A stretch of DNA of 64,000 nt from Actinomadura meyerae. GTDB taxonomy: Bacteria; Actinomycetota; Actinomycetes; Streptosporangiales; Streptosporangiaceae. Below the pieces are notes generated by a model. That model saw nothing but the letters and a program-made list of their open reading frames with translations, searched no databases and was not told the origin of the DNA. This document shows positions 43,887-53,028 of the stretch, piece after piece. The position numbers were made by a program, and so were the translations under genes. How positions within the stretch are numbered: position 1 is the first letter of the stretch; each line of letters begins with the position of its first letter. Where the stretch lies: positions 62,001-126,000 of the forward strand of contig NZ_FZOR01000019.1 of NCBI RefSeq assembly GCF_900188445.1, read 5' to 3'.

Positions 43887-44459
43887 ATGGCACGCATCCT
43901 GCTCCTCCACTCGATGTACGGGCTGCGCCCGGCGGTGCACCAGGCGGCGGACCGGCTCCGCGCGGCCGGGCACGAGGTCCACGTCCCCGACCTGTACGAC
44001 GGCCGGGTCGTCGACACGGCCGAGGAGGGCATCGAGATCAAGGACGAGATCGGCCGGGACGAGCTGCTGCGCCGCGCCGTGCACGCGGCGGCGCCGCTGA
44101 TCGGCGACGGCGGGCTCGTCTACGCGGGCTTCTCGCTCGGCGGGTCCATCGCCCAGAACCTCGCGTTCGCCGACGAGAAGGCCGGCGGGCTGCTGCTGAT
44201 GCACGGCACGTCCGACATCGCGGAGGACGCGTCCACCGAGGTCCCGGTGCAACTGCACGTCGCCGACCCCGACACCTGGGAGCCCGTCGACTGGCTGAAC
44301 GCCTGGTACCTGCAGATGCGCAAGGCGGGCGCGGACGTCGAGGTCTTCCGCTACCGGGGCGCCGGCCACCTGTTCACCGACCCGGACCTGCCGGACTACG
44401 ACGCCGAATCGGCCGAACGCGCCTGGACGATCGCGCTGGCCTTCCTCGACTCCCTCTGA
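43887..44459 (+). CDS. Dienelactone hydrolase-family alpha/beta-hydrolase
   Basis: The product is 190 aa from ATG 43887. It begins MARILLLHSMYGLRPAVHQA. The nucleophile elbow is GFSLGG (81-86) with Ser83, where classical dienelactone hydrolases have cysteine. The catalytic histidine lies in YRGAGHLFTDPDLPDYD near the C-terminus, typical for the family. The substrate is unknown. It is divergent from trxB and convergent with the anti-sigma gene. Confidence 0.85.
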   Translation: MARILLLHSMYGLRPAVHQAADRLRAAGHEVHVPDLYDGRVVDTAEEGIEIKDEIGRDELLRRAVHAAAPLIGDGGLVYAGFSLGGSIAQNLAFADEKAGGLLLMHGTSDIAEDASTEVPVQLHVADPDTWEPVDWLNAWYLQMRKAGADVEVFRYRGAGHLFTDPDLPDYDAESAERAWTIALAFLDSL

Positions 44460-44469
44460 CACCTCGCCG

Positions 44470-44545
44470 CGGCGTCATCCGCGGGGCGTCGCCCACAGCG
44501 TCATACACGGCGTCGCCCGCGCGGCGTCGTCCACGGGGTCCTCCG
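44470..44545. repeat. Degenerate GGCGTCGTCC-type repeat
   Basis: Five imperfect copies of a GGCGTCrtCC(A)CGG motif, spaced about 15 bp, fill the gap between the convergent hydrolase and anti-sigma genes. Their role is not evident. Confidence 0.4.
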
Positions 44546-44556
44546 CGGCATGACGG

Positions 44557-44586
44557 GCCGTTCTCGGGGGCGGGCCCGAGAACGGC
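44557..44586. terminator. Terminator between the hydrolase and anti-sigma genes
   Basis: GCCGTTCTCGGG and CCCGAGAACGGC form a perfect 12-bp stem with a 6-bp loop between two convergent genes. Confidence 0.75.
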
Positions 44587-44596
44587 GGGCGGCGCG

Positions 44597-45364
44597 TCAG
44601 GCGTTCTCCAGCTTCTTCAGCACGCGCTGGTTCTGCTCGGAGCAGTCCGGGCCGACGACCCAAATGTTCCACTTACCGGTCTGGACGCCGTGCGCGGCGA
44701 TGATGATCGCGGGAGCGCCCTCGTACTCGGCGTCGTCGACGAGGGCGGGCGTCAGACCGTGCGTGACGCCCTTGACGCACCCCTTGAGCTGCGCGGACGG
44801 TGCGCTCGACGCGCCCTTGAGCCGCTGCCCGTCGGCGAGCAGCCGGCCGACCTGCGCACCGAGCGTCCCTTCGCGGTAGCCGGTGCCGGTGCGGGCGACC
44901 GTGAAGGCACCGGCCGGGGCGGCGTTCGGGGCCACCCCGTGTTCCGCGTCGTTCCGGTTGGAGCTGTCCTGGGCGGGAGTCGACGCCTGACCGTGGTCGC
45001 CGCTCACACCGTCCAATGCCATGTTGCCGACCATCGCACCGCCGCCGACGACGACCACCGCCGCCGCGGCGGCGGACAGGATCCGCCAATGCCGCCTTCC
45101 GCGCCGCTGCTCCATGCTCACCACGGTGGCGCTGTGCATGGACTCCGCGGCGATGGCGGTGTCGATGCGCTCGGCCAGTTCGGCGGGCATGGACGGTACG
45201 GGTGCCTCCGCCAGGATCCGGGAGACGTCCGCAAGGTCGGCGGACAGGTCCCGGCACTCGGCGCAGGTGTCGAGGTGCGCGTTGACGGAGGCGGCTTCGT
45301 CGTCTTCGAGCAATCCCTCGGCCAGGTCGGCGAGGACCTCGTAGTCATAGTGTGCGGGGTTCAC
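44597..45364 (-). CDS. Anti-sigma factor with zinc-binding ASD, membrane-bound
   Basis: The product is 255 aa from GTG 45364, overlapping the sigma-factor stop (GTGA). The N-terminus is a zinc anti-sigma domain with His30, Cys34 and Cys37 (HxxxCxxC in NAHLDTCAEC). Such sites release the sigma factor when their cysteines are oxidised. One membrane helix (about 94-116, ILSAAAAAVVVVGGGAMVGN) divides it. The outer part (about 120-255) has two cysteines (LKGCVKG, GPDCSEQ). It is the cognate inhibitor of SigM, corresponding in position to mycobacterial RsmA. Confidence 0.9.
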   Translation of the reverse strand: MNPAHYDYEVLADLAEGLLEDDEAASVNAHLDTCAECRDLSADLADVSRILAEAPVPSMPAELAERIDTAIAAESMHSATVVSMEQRRGRRHWRILSAAAAAVVVVGGGAMVGNMALDGVSGDHGQASTPAQDSSNRNDAEHGVAPNAAPAGAFTVARTGTGYREGTLGAQVGRLLADGQRLKGASSAPSAQLKGCVKGVTHGLTPALVDDAEYEGAPAIIIAAHGVQTGKWNIWVVGPDCSEQNQRVLKKLENA

Positions 45365-45984
45365 TTGGGCATGCCACCTCCTTCCACACCTCCGACGTTT
45401 TTGCGATCCCGTCGGTTCCGGTGGTGGGTGAGAAGGGGGGCGAGACGGGCGCGGCCACGGGCGCACCGGCTCTTGATCGTTCCAGGCGGGACTTCCATGA
45501 CCTGGGCCGCGTCGTCGACGGAGTAGCCCATCATGTCGACGAGGACGAGGGCGGCGCGCTGCTCGTACGGCAGCTGCTCCAGGGCGGTGCGGACGTCGAG
45601 GGACACGCCGTGCGCGTCCGTCGGGTCGGGCAGCTTCGGCGCGACGGCGTCGAAGGTCGCGTCGTCGCCCATCGGCGTCGCCGGCCGGACGGACTTGCGC
45701 CGGATGCGGTCCAGGCAGGCGTTCACCACGATGCGGTGCAGCCAGGTGGTGACGGCGGCGTCGCCCCGGAACCGGTCGGCCGCGCGGAACGCCGAGAGGC
45801 ACGCGTCCTGCAGCGCGTCGGCGGCCTCCTCCGGGTCGCCGAGGGTGCGGACGGCGACCGCCCACATGCGGTCGCGGTGCCGGTGGACGAGTTCGGCGAA
45901 CGCGTGCGGGTCCCCCTGGGCGTGGCGGGCGAGGAGCTCCTTGTCGGGCACCTCACCGACCCGATGCATGCTCACCGAGGTCAT
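45361..45984 (-). CDS. sigM: ECF sigma factor SigM
   Basis: This is an extracytoplasmic-function sigma factor of 207 aa (from ATG 45984; ATG 45969 is possible). Region 2 contains DACLSAFRAADRFRGDAAVT and the helix TWLHRIVVNACLDRIRRK. Region 4 has LPYEQRAALVLVDMMGYSVD and EVPPGTIKSRCARGRARL. It is coupled to the downstream anti-sigma gene and neighbours trxB-trxA and murJ, the conserved sigM locus of actinobacteria. I infer regulation by cell-envelope or disulfide stress. Confidence 0.9.
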   Translation of the reverse strand: MTSVSMHRVGEVPDKELLARHAQGDPHAFAELVHRHRDRMWAVAVRTLGDPEEAADALQDACLSAFRAADRFRGDAAVTTWLHRIVVNACLDRIRRKSVRPATPMGDDATFDAVAPKLPDPTDAHGVSLDVRTALEQLPYEQRAALVLVDMMGYSVDDAAQVMEVPPGTIKSRCARGRARLAPLLTHHRNRRDRKNVGGVEGGGMPK

Positions 45985-46153
45985 GAGCGACCGCTTTCTC
46001 GTTCGGGACGCCCGCTCGGTGCCGGACGTCCGCGACCGGCTGCTGGGGTTGGCACCACAGATTCCTGGGGGCGAGGGGACATTCTGCTCACAGGCACGAT
46101 ACAGACAAGAGCAACTCCACGTCACAGCCCTTGTGCACAGTGCGGACGACGGG

Positions 46154-47749
46154 TCAGCCGGCGGCGCCGTAGACCGTGACCTCCCCGAGCCGGCCCTTGA
46201 GGGACGTGGGAAGTGTGGTGAACCACACGAGCACGTACTGCCCGGTGGCCTCCGGGGACGCGGTGAAGGTCACTTCCCCGCCGTTGACGGGCATCTGGCC
46301 GATGCGCTTGAGGTCGCCGGGGGTCTTGGAGTCCCCGACCTTGACCTGCAGGATCCCGCCGGTCTCGGACGAGTGGACCTTGACCTTGGCGACCTTGACC
46401 GGCTTGCCCATGTCGAGCAGGACGCCCATGCCCTTGGAGTAGTTGCCGAACTTGGCGTCGTTGTAGCTCTGCGTCTCCCAGGAGCCGCTCGGCTTGCCGT
46501 CGATGACGGACTCGACGCCCTTGCCGATGGAGGTGTCGGGATGGCCGGGCTGGGACTGCTGGACGGCCTCGGCGCCCGCGGCCTGCAGTTTCACCGTGGT
46601 CGGCGTGGGCGGGGCGCTCGTCTTGCCGTTGTCGGTGGCGCCGCCGCCCTTGGGGTCGCCGCCGCCGTTGCTGGTCAGCGCCCACGCGCCGATCCCGACG
46701 ATGACGGTCAGCGCGGCCGCGGCGACGCCGAGCAGCGCGCGGTTCGCGGGGCGCTTGGGCCCGCCGGGCCCGTGCGCGGGCGCCGTACGGGTGGACGTGG
46801 ACGTCGGCGGTGGAGGAGGCGGTGCGTGCTGCGCGCGCGGCGGCGGGACCTGCGAGGCCGGCTCGGCGGGCCGGTGGGGCTGCGTCGCGGCGGGCGACGG
46901 GTTCGCCGGACGCGACGCCGGCGCCGGCGCGGGCCGCGGGGCGGGCGCGGCCTGCCCGAGCCCCGCGAACAGCGGCAGCGGGGTGCGCGGGACGCCGCGC
47001 AGCGCCTTCGCCAGGTCGGCGGGCGAGGCGATCGGGTTGGCCTGCATCCCGGCGGGGCCGATGCCGAGGCAGCGGCAGACGATGGCGTCGACGGCGTGCG
47101 AGATGCCGGCCTGCACCTGGCGGGGCGCGTGCGGCACCCCGTCGGTGGCGGGCGCGGCGGGCAGGTCGGAGGTGCCGGAGTCGCCGGGCCAGTGCGCGGT
47201 GAGCGCCGCGTACAGCATCCGGCCGAGACCGCGGACGTCCTCCCCGGCGGGGTCGTCGGCGGAGCGGTCGTGCAGCACGGCGTCGGTCGCGATGCCGAGG
47301 ATCTTGACGGTGCCGCCGGTCGTCCACACGAGGTCGCGGGGGGTGAGGCAGAGGTGCGACAGGCCGGCGGCGTGCGCGGCGGCGACCGCCTCGGCCGCCT
47401 CGTACAGCAGGGTCGCGGCGCGGCCGGGCTCCAGCGGGGCCTTGCCGAGCATGCCCTCCAGGGTCTCGCCGGCCACCCACTCGCTGACGACGTAGGCGCT
47501 CTCACCGGAGTCGTCGGCATCGAACACCTGGGTGCAGCGGGGGTCGGTCAGCCGGCTGGCCGACCGCGCGGACGTGACGGCCTCGGCGATCCGGGGGAAC
47601 TCGGGATCGAAGGTGCGGACGGCGACCGCCCGCGCGAGGATCTCGTCGATGGCCTTCCAGAGCGACGATCCACCGGAATCGCTGATGCGCTCTTCGAGGC
47701 GGTAGCGGCCGGCGAGACGCGTGCCGGGCTCGATGACTGACGTGCTCAC
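46154..47749 (-). CDS. MurJ-associated membrane pseudokinase with discoidin-like outer domain
   Basis: The 531-aa protein starts at GTG 47749. Residues about 10-260 have a protein-kinase fold (RLAGRYRLEERISDSGGSSL). The catalytic HRD motif is replaced (GLSHLCLTPRDLVW) and DFG is absent (KILGIATDA), so it is a pseudokinase. A Pro-rich linker (about 265-345) leads to one membrane helix (ALLGVAAAALTVIVGIGAWA). A beta-rich outer domain (about 400-531, ending YVLVWFTTLP..LKGRLGEVTVYG) resembles discoidin/F5-8C. In mycobacteria the equivalent pseudokinase is part of MviN/MurJ and binds FhaA when phosphorylated. Here it is a separate gene next to murJ. Confidence 0.88.
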   Translation of the reverse strand: MSTSVIEPGTRLAGRYRLEERISDSGGSSLWKAIDEILARAVAVRTFDPEFPRIAEAVTSARSASRLTDPRCTQVFDADDSGESAYVVSEWVAGETLEGMLGKAPLEPGRAATLLYEAAEAVAAAHAAGLSHLCLTPRDLVWTTGGTVKILGIATDAVLHDRSADDPAGEDVRGLGRMLYAALTAHWPGDSGTSDLPAAPATDGVPHAPRQVQAGISHAVDAIVCRCLGIGPAGMQANPIASPADLAKALRGVPRTPLPLFAGLGQAAPAPRPAPAPASRPANPSPAATQPHRPAEPASQVPPPRAQHAPPPPPPTSTSTRTAPAHGPGGPKRPANRALLGVAAAALTVIVGIGAWALTSNGGGDPKGGGATDNGKTSAPPTPTTVKLQAAGAEAVQQSQPGHPDTSIGKGVESVIDGKPSGSWETQSYNDAKFGNYSKGMGVLLDMGKPVKVAKVKVHSSETGGILQVKVGDSKTPGDLKRIGQMPVNGGEVTFTASPEATGQYVLVWFTTLPTSLKGRLGEVTVYGAAG

Positions 47750-47968
47750 GGCAACGTCCTGCACAGGTGGTCAGATCCCATGTTCGTGGCGTGGCAGCTT
47801 ACGCCTCCGACCCTCCTCTTTGCGTTCCCCAGGGTGTCGCCCCGCAAGCCGTAGTCCCCCACATGGTAGTGCTTACTCGCCTGAGTGGCCGCCTTATCGC
47901 CGCGCGTCCTTTTTTACTTTGGGAGGCGTCCGGCTTCCCTTCCGGCCACATCCGGCGGAAGCCGGTGG

Positions 47969-50113
47969 TCAGCGGCCGGGAAGCCGGCGCGCGAACGTCT
48001 CGATCGTCGTCTGGATCTCCTCCACCCGCATCAGCTTGGCGAAGAACACGTACAGCAGGCCGCCGCCGACGGAGCCGACGACCAGGGTGGCGAGCGCGGG
48101 GATCAGCTCCGAGGTGCCGCCGGCGATGGCGTCCGCGACGGTGTGCGCGGCGTAGCCGAACCCGATCAGCGGCCAGATCGCGACGAGCAGCTTCAGGTGG
48201 CCCCCGACGATCCGGCGGCCGTCGATGCCGCCGAGCTTGCGGCGCAGCACCAGCCAGCAGGTGAGCGTGCCGACCACGTTGGTGAGCGCGAACCCGCCGG
48301 CGATGCCGACCACGATCCACTTGACGCCGAGGACGTTGTAGGCGCTGAACGCCAGCACGATGTTGGACGTGGTGACGACGAGCCCGATCAGCGCGGGCGT
48401 CCGGGTGTCGCCGTGCGAGTAGAAGACCCGCAGCATCAGCTGGTAGATCGAGAACGGCACCAGCGCGATCGCGAACATCTGCATGACCCGCGCGATGACG
48501 AGGGCGTCGTCGGGCGAGGTGTTGCCGTGCGCGAACAGCACCGTGGTGATCTCCGGGCCGAGCACCAGCATCAGCGCCGCCGCCGGCATGATGATCACGG
48601 AGGAGAGCCGCAGCCCGCTGGAGAACGCGGCCCGCACGTCGGCGGTCTTGCCCTCGGCGGCGAACCGGCTCATCCGGGGCAGCAGCGCGGTGATCACCGA
48701 GACGCCGACGATCGCGTACGGCAGCTGGAAGAGCTGGTAGGCGTTGAAGTACGGGGTGTAGCCGTAGCCCTCGCCGAACCCGGCGTCCACGGCCCTCTTC
48801 CCGGCGGCGTTCGTCAGCGCGGTGACGACGGCGAGCGCGGTCTGGGTGGCGATGACGTACACCAGCGTCCAGCCCGCCATCCGGCCGACCTCGCCGATCT
48901 CGCCGCGCTTGAAGTCGAGCCGGGGCCGCCAGCGGAACCCGACGCGGCGCAGCGACGGCCACAGCGCGACCGTCTGCAGGACGATGCCGCCGGTGGTGCC
49001 GACCGACAGCAGCATGAGCTGGGAGTCGGTGATGCTGGACGGGTCGACGCGGCCGGTCGTGATCGCCAGGAACGCGCCGCCGACCGCGATCACGACGATG
49101 TTGTTGAGCACCGGCGCCCACATCGGCGCGCCGAAGCTGCCGCGCGTGTTCAGGATGGCCCCGGCGAACGCGCCGACGCCGTAGAAGAACAGCTGCGGCA
49201 GGAAGAACTGCGCGAACAGGACGGCGACCTTGCGCTGGTCGCCCTCGTAGCTGCCCGCCAGGACGTCGATGAACAGCGGCGCGCACAGCACGGCGACGAC
49301 CGTGAGGACGCCGAGGCCGATCACCGCGAGCGTGAACACGCGCTGCTCGTACTGCTCGCCGTAGGCGCGGTCGCGCTGCTTGGCCCGGACCAGCAGCGGG
49401 ACGATGACGCTCGTCAGGATGCCGCCGAGCAGCAGGTCGTAGATCTGGTTGGGGATCGTGTTGGCGGTGTTGTAGGCGTTCGCGAGCAGCCCGGTGCCGA
49501 GCGCGGCCACGATGACGGCGGTGCGCAGGAACCCGGTGACGCGGGACGCGAGCGTGCCGACCGCCATGATCGCGCCGGAGCGCAGGATGCCGCCGGACGT
49601 GCCCTTGCCGCCGTCTCCCCCGCCGTCGCCGGACGGGGGGACGGGCGTGTCGACGACCGTCTCGGCGACGGGCGCGCCGCCGGGGACGGGAAGGTCAATC
49701 GCCGTCTCGGCGGCGATGTTCCCCGCGCCGGGCGGCCTGCCCGTCGGCGGCGGGCTCGGGTAGCCCGCCGGGTTCGGCGCCGTCCGCGGCGGCGGGCCCG
49801 GCTGTCTCTGCGGCGGACCCTGCGGGCCGTGCGCCGGCGGACCCGGGGGCCGCTGGGGCGGACCCTGATGCGGGCCCTGCGGATACCCCCGGCCCGGCGG
49901 AGGTCCCTGAGGCGGGGGCCCCTGGGGTGGGCCCTGTGGTGGTGGCCCCTGGGGTGGTGGGCTCTGTGGCGGCGGCCCCTGCGGAGGGCCGCCCTGCCCC
50001 GGGTACCCCGGGGAACTCGGCGGCGGGTATCCCGGCCCCTGGGAACCCGGGACCTGGGAACCCCGGCCCCCGCTCCCCTGGTCCCGCCGCTCCCATTCCG
50101 GTCGACCCGTCAC
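47969..50113 (-). CDS. murJ: Lipid II flippase MurJ
   Basis: MurJ exports lipid II for peptidoglycan synthesis. The product is 714 aa if it starts at GTG 50113. Residues about 1-170 are a Pro/Gly/Gln-rich cytoplasmic extension (PPPQGPPPQG repeats). About 14 helices follow, beginning ILRSGAIMAVGTLASRVTGF with its conserved arginine region. No standard ATG, GTG or TTG occurs in this frame between 50110 and the first helix at 49597. The extension must therefore be translated from 50113 (or ATG 50185). That makes it overlap the DUF6049 frame by 419 bp. Confidence 0.93.
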   Translation of the reverse strand: MTGRPEWERRDQGSGGRGSQVPGSQGPGYPPPSSPGYPGQGGPPQGPPPQSPPPQGPPPQGPPQGPPPQGPPPGRGYPQGPHQGPPQRPPGPPAHGPQGPPQRQPGPPPRTAPNPAGYPSPPPTGRPPGAGNIAAETAIDLPVPGGAPVAETVVDTPVPPSGDGGGDGGKGTSGGILRSGAIMAVGTLASRVTGFLRTAVIVAALGTGLLANAYNTANTIPNQIYDLLLGGILTSVIVPLLVRAKQRDRAYGEQYEQRVFTLAVIGLGVLTVVAVLCAPLFIDVLAGSYEGDQRKVAVLFAQFFLPQLFFYGVGAFAGAILNTRGSFGAPMWAPVLNNIVVIAVGGAFLAITTGRVDPSSITDSQLMLLSVGTTGGIVLQTVALWPSLRRVGFRWRPRLDFKRGEIGEVGRMAGWTLVYVIATQTALAVVTALTNAAGKRAVDAGFGEGYGYTPYFNAYQLFQLPYAIVGVSVITALLPRMSRFAAEGKTADVRAAFSSGLRLSSVIIMPAAALMLVLGPEITTVLFAHGNTSPDDALVIARVMQMFAIALVPFSIYQLMLRVFYSHGDTRTPALIGLVVTTSNIVLAFSAYNVLGVKWIVVGIAGGFALTNVVGTLTCWLVLRRKLGGIDGRRIVGGHLKLLVAIWPLIGFGYAAHTVADAIAGGTSELIPALATLVVGSVGGGLLYVFFAKLMRVEEIQTTIETFARRLPGR

Positions 50114-52307
50114 CGGCTGCCTCCGCTTTCCGGCGGCGCCTCGCTCTGATGGCCCGCACTCCGACGCCCACGAAGAGTACGGCAAGTCCGCCGCCGGTGA
50201 TGAGCAGTGCGAGCCGCCCGTAGCCGGTGACGTTCACGGTGATGGACTCCCCGTTCCCGTACGTCCGGCGGGGCGAGCCCGGGATCCGCAGCTCCAGCTG
50301 CACGTGGAAGTTGCCGTTGCCGGCCGCCTGCGCGGGGATCCAGCGCTGGGCCCGCTGGCCGGGCTGCAGCTCGATGACCGCGTCCTCGGGTTCCAGCCGG
50401 CCGAGCCGGAGCTTGGCGCTGTTCTCCGAGGTCGCGACGAGATGGACCTTGACCGACTGGCCGGGCAGCGTGTTCTCGATGAGCACCGGCAGCCGTCCCG
50501 AACTGCCGCCCATCAGCACCCGCTTGCTCTTGGTGGTGACGATGCGGACGAGGTTCATGTCGTCCGCCAGCTCGGCCCTGACCTGGTTGCGGGCCGCCCG
50601 CGCGCGCCGCGCCGACGCGCGCCAGGCCGCCGACTCCAGCCGCAGCACCGACCGCTCGTAGGAGATCTTGCGCGTGCCGGTCATGATGGCCTGGAAGTTC
50701 GCGGCCTGCTCGGCGATCTCCTGCACCTGCCGCAGGTGCGCGTCGCCGAGCTCGTACTGCTGGTAGTCGTCGGAGTAGCCGTTGAAGACCCGGCCCTGCG
50801 GCGCGGCCGACTCGATCTTGCTGAGCGGAACCGCGCGCAGCCAGCCGGCCTTCTTGGTGTACCGGAGCAGGTTCTCGGCGACCCCGTTCGCGGGGTTCCA
50901 GTGCCGGTCGGGCGCGACGACGAGCGTGCGCTGCCGGTTCGGCGCCTCCGCCGCGATCATCGCGGTCTCGGCCAGGAAGCGCTGCTCGCTGACCAGCCCC
51001 CCGGAGACCGACCGGGGGCCCTCGCTGACGATCTGGTTGATCTTCTCGTCGTAGAGGAGCGCCTTCCGGTCGCCGTAGTGGGTCGGGAGCGTCGCCGTCG
51101 CGTTCGGCAGCGCGCCCGCCGCCGGGTCCTGGAACTGGGAGCTGCTCATCAGGAACGCGCCGCCGTCCTTGAGGGCGTTCTTGGCGAGCTGGTCGACCGT
51201 CCCGGGTCCGGCGGCGCCGGACGGCGGCCATGCGACACGGGCGTTCGCGGCGCGTCCGAGCACCTGTGTCGCGACCCCGGTGTTCCGCTCGGCGAACGCG
51301 TCGGCGATGTCGCGGGGCGTCTTGCGCCGGACGAGGGCGACGACGTCGGGGTCGGCGTAGGGGAGGGCGAAGTACGGGTCCTTCTTGCTGGCGTTCTTCA
51401 GCGCGGCCAGCCAGGCCGCCGCGGCGGCGCTCTTGGGCTTCCGGACGCCCTTCTTCGCGCCGGGCGGCTGGACCGTGTAGTCGTCCGCCGCCATCTGCCG
51501 GACGTCGTCCAGCAGCGCCGGGTCGATCGCCCACGTGAGGGGCGTGTCGGTGGCGGCGGCCGCCTGGACGAGCCGGTGCAGGCGGCCGCCGGCGGACACG
51601 TCCTTGGTGAGGTCGTCGTCGAGGAACGTCCGGTCGTTGGTGCGGTGCATCTGGTCGGCGAGCGGCAGGACCCAGCTCACCGACACCGGGTTGAACCGGC
51701 GGTCCTTCGGCAGGAATGTCAGGAAGGTCGTGATGCCCCCGACGACCTGCTGCGCGGAGTTGAGCACCTCGACGCCGACCGGGTAGACGCCGGGCGTGCC
51801 CGCCGGGGCGCGGAGCCCGAGCTGCTTGACGGTGGTCTTGAAGGTCCAGCTCTGCTTCACGCCGGGCGCGGCGGCCCCGGGGAGCTGCTGGACCGGTCCG
51901 ACGTTCGGCAGGGCGTTCGGTGCCGCCGCGGCGTACTGGTCGAGCTGGCTGCGGCTGGTGACGGGCTGCGCGCTGTACCGGAGCCGCAGGCTGAGGCCGG
52001 GCAGCTGGTGGTCGGTGCGGTTCTTGGCCAGCCCGGAGATCTCGATCCGCGACTTCTCGTTGGCGCTCTTGGGGTCGACCTTGCTCAATGCCATGGCCAC
52101 CTGCGCGCGCGCCTTGCTCTGCGCGGACGTCTGCGCGGCCGCCTGACCGGGCGCCTGCTCGGGCGCGCGGCCAGGGGCCTGCGCCTGGGTCTGCCCCTGC
52201 GCCGGGGCATGCCGCGCGAGGGCCGGGGACGCCACCGCCGTGGGTGCCGCCATGGCCATACAGGGCAGCAGAGCGGCCAGCGCCACCGCGCGTTTGACCG
52301 TCCTCAC
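49695..52307 (-). CDS. DUF6049 family secreted membrane-anchored protein
   Basis: This 870-aa protein starts at GTG 52307. It has a signal peptide (VKRAVALAALLPCMAMAAPT), then an Ala/Gln/Pro-rich stretch, then a large extracytoplasmic region (about 90-690). A single helix near residue 700 (LALLITGGGLAVLFVGVGVR) is followed by a basic stop (RARRRRKAEAAG). DUF6049 proteins usually sit before murJ in actinomycetes and have no known function. The frame stays open for a further 140 codons beyond the stop-transfer segment and ends 419 bp inside murJ. The C-terminal tail is Gly/Pro/Ala-rich. Confidence 0.85.
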   Translation of the reverse strand: MRTVKRAVALAALLPCMAMAAPTAVASPALARHAPAQGQTQAQAPGRAPEQAPGQAAAQTSAQSKARAQVAMALSKVDPKSANEKSRIEISGLAKNRTDHQLPGLSLRLRYSAQPVTSRSQLDQYAAAAPNALPNVGPVQQLPGAAAPGVKQSWTFKTTVKQLGLRAPAGTPGVYPVGVEVLNSAQQVVGGITTFLTFLPKDRRFNPVSVSWVLPLADQMHRTNDRTFLDDDLTKDVSAGGRLHRLVQAAAATDTPLTWAIDPALLDDVRQMAADDYTVQPPGAKKGVRKPKSAAAAAWLAALKNASKKDPYFALPYADPDVVALVRRKTPRDIADAFAERNTGVATQVLGRAANARVAWPPSGAAGPGTVDQLAKNALKDGGAFLMSSSQFQDPAAGALPNATATLPTHYGDRKALLYDEKINQIVSEGPRSVSGGLVSEQRFLAETAMIAAEAPNRQRTLVVAPDRHWNPANGVAENLLRYTKKAGWLRAVPLSKIESAAPQGRVFNGYSDDYQQYELGDAHLRQVQEIAEQAANFQAIMTGTRKISYERSVLRLESAAWRASARRARAARNQVRAELADDMNLVRIVTTKSKRVLMGGSSGRLPVLIENTLPGQSVKVHLVATSENSAKLRLGRLEPEDAVIELQPGQRAQRWIPAQAAGNGNFHVQLELRIPGSPRRTYGNGESITVNVTGYGRLALLITGGGLAVLFVGVGVRAIRARRRRKAEAAGDGSTGMGAAGPGERGPGFPGPGFPGAGIPAAEFPGVPGAGRPSAGAAATEPTTPGATTTGPTPGAPASGTSAGPGVSAGPASGSAPAAPGSAGARPAGSAAETAGPAAADGAEPGGLPEPAADGQAARRGEHRRRDGD

Positions 52308-52419
52308 GCCTTACCGGCCGCCTCAGGACGGCGGGCGAACATTTCCCGCACCACGGCGTCGATGGTAGTCCGTCGCCGTGTTCGGTTTCTCCGCCCCGGG
52401 CGTCCGGATGCCGCCGCCG

Positions 52420-53028
52420 TCAGGCCCCGGTGCGGGCGGTCTGGGGTGCGCCGGCGGGCGGAGCCGCCGCGGGCGGGGCGGGCGGTGCCGCCGCGGACGG
52501 GGCGGGAGGAGCCGCGGGGGACGGAAGGGGCGTAGCGGGCACCATGTCCATCGGCCTCGCGCGGCACAGGGCGTACAGGGAGCCGCGCCTGATGCCGAGG
52601 GCGGTCGACGCCTCGCCGGTCGCGGTGTAGACGACGTCGTCGGCGTCCGCGCCGCCGGCGGACAGGGGATCGATGAGCAGCGGCATCGATTCGGGCAGCA
52701 GCAGCGGGCAGACGAGCCCCGCCGCGTACTCGGTGACCGCGTTCACGAGGTCGGGGCGCGCGGGCCGGACGGTGCGGGCGCCGACCGCCCGCCGGACCAT
52801 CTCGGCCCGGGGCCGCCCGCCCGCCGGGACGATCACGCCCGCCAGGAGGCGGCGGCCGCGCCGCCCGCCCTCGCAGGCGTAGACGCGCGTCACCAGGCAC
52901 CGCTCCGCCGGGAGGCCGAGGGCCTTCGGGAGTTCGTCGGCGGTGGTCATCGCGACGGGCAGCCGCACGATCTCGTGCAGGGTCTCCCATTCGAGCAGCG
53001 CGCGGTGGATGGCGAGGGCGTCCTTCAT
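52420..53028 (-). CDS. YbaK/EbsC-like aminoacyl-tRNA deacylase-fold protein
   Basis: The product is 202 aa from ATG 53028, with GGAG 6 bp upstream. Residues about 1-165 match a YbaK-like editing domain: HEIVRLPVAMTTADELPKAL, then RLLAGVIVPAGGRPR and VNAVTEYAAGLVCPLLLPES, with a final VVYTATGEASTALGIRRGSL. A Pro/Ala-rich tail of about 35 residues follows (PAPSAAAPPAPP). Family members hydrolyse mischarged tRNAs. The key lysine and specificity cannot be confirmed. It is divergent from cca. Confidence 0.78.
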   Translation of the reverse strand: MKDALAIHRALLEWETLHEIVRLPVAMTTADELPKALGLPAERCLVTRVYACEGGRRGRRLLAGVIVPAGGRPRAEMVRRAVGARTVRPARPDLVNAVTEYAAGLVCPLLLPESMPLLIDPLSAGGADADDVVYTATGEASTALGIRRGSLYALCRARPMDMVPATPLPSPAAPPAPSAAAPPAPPAAAPPAGAPQTARTGA

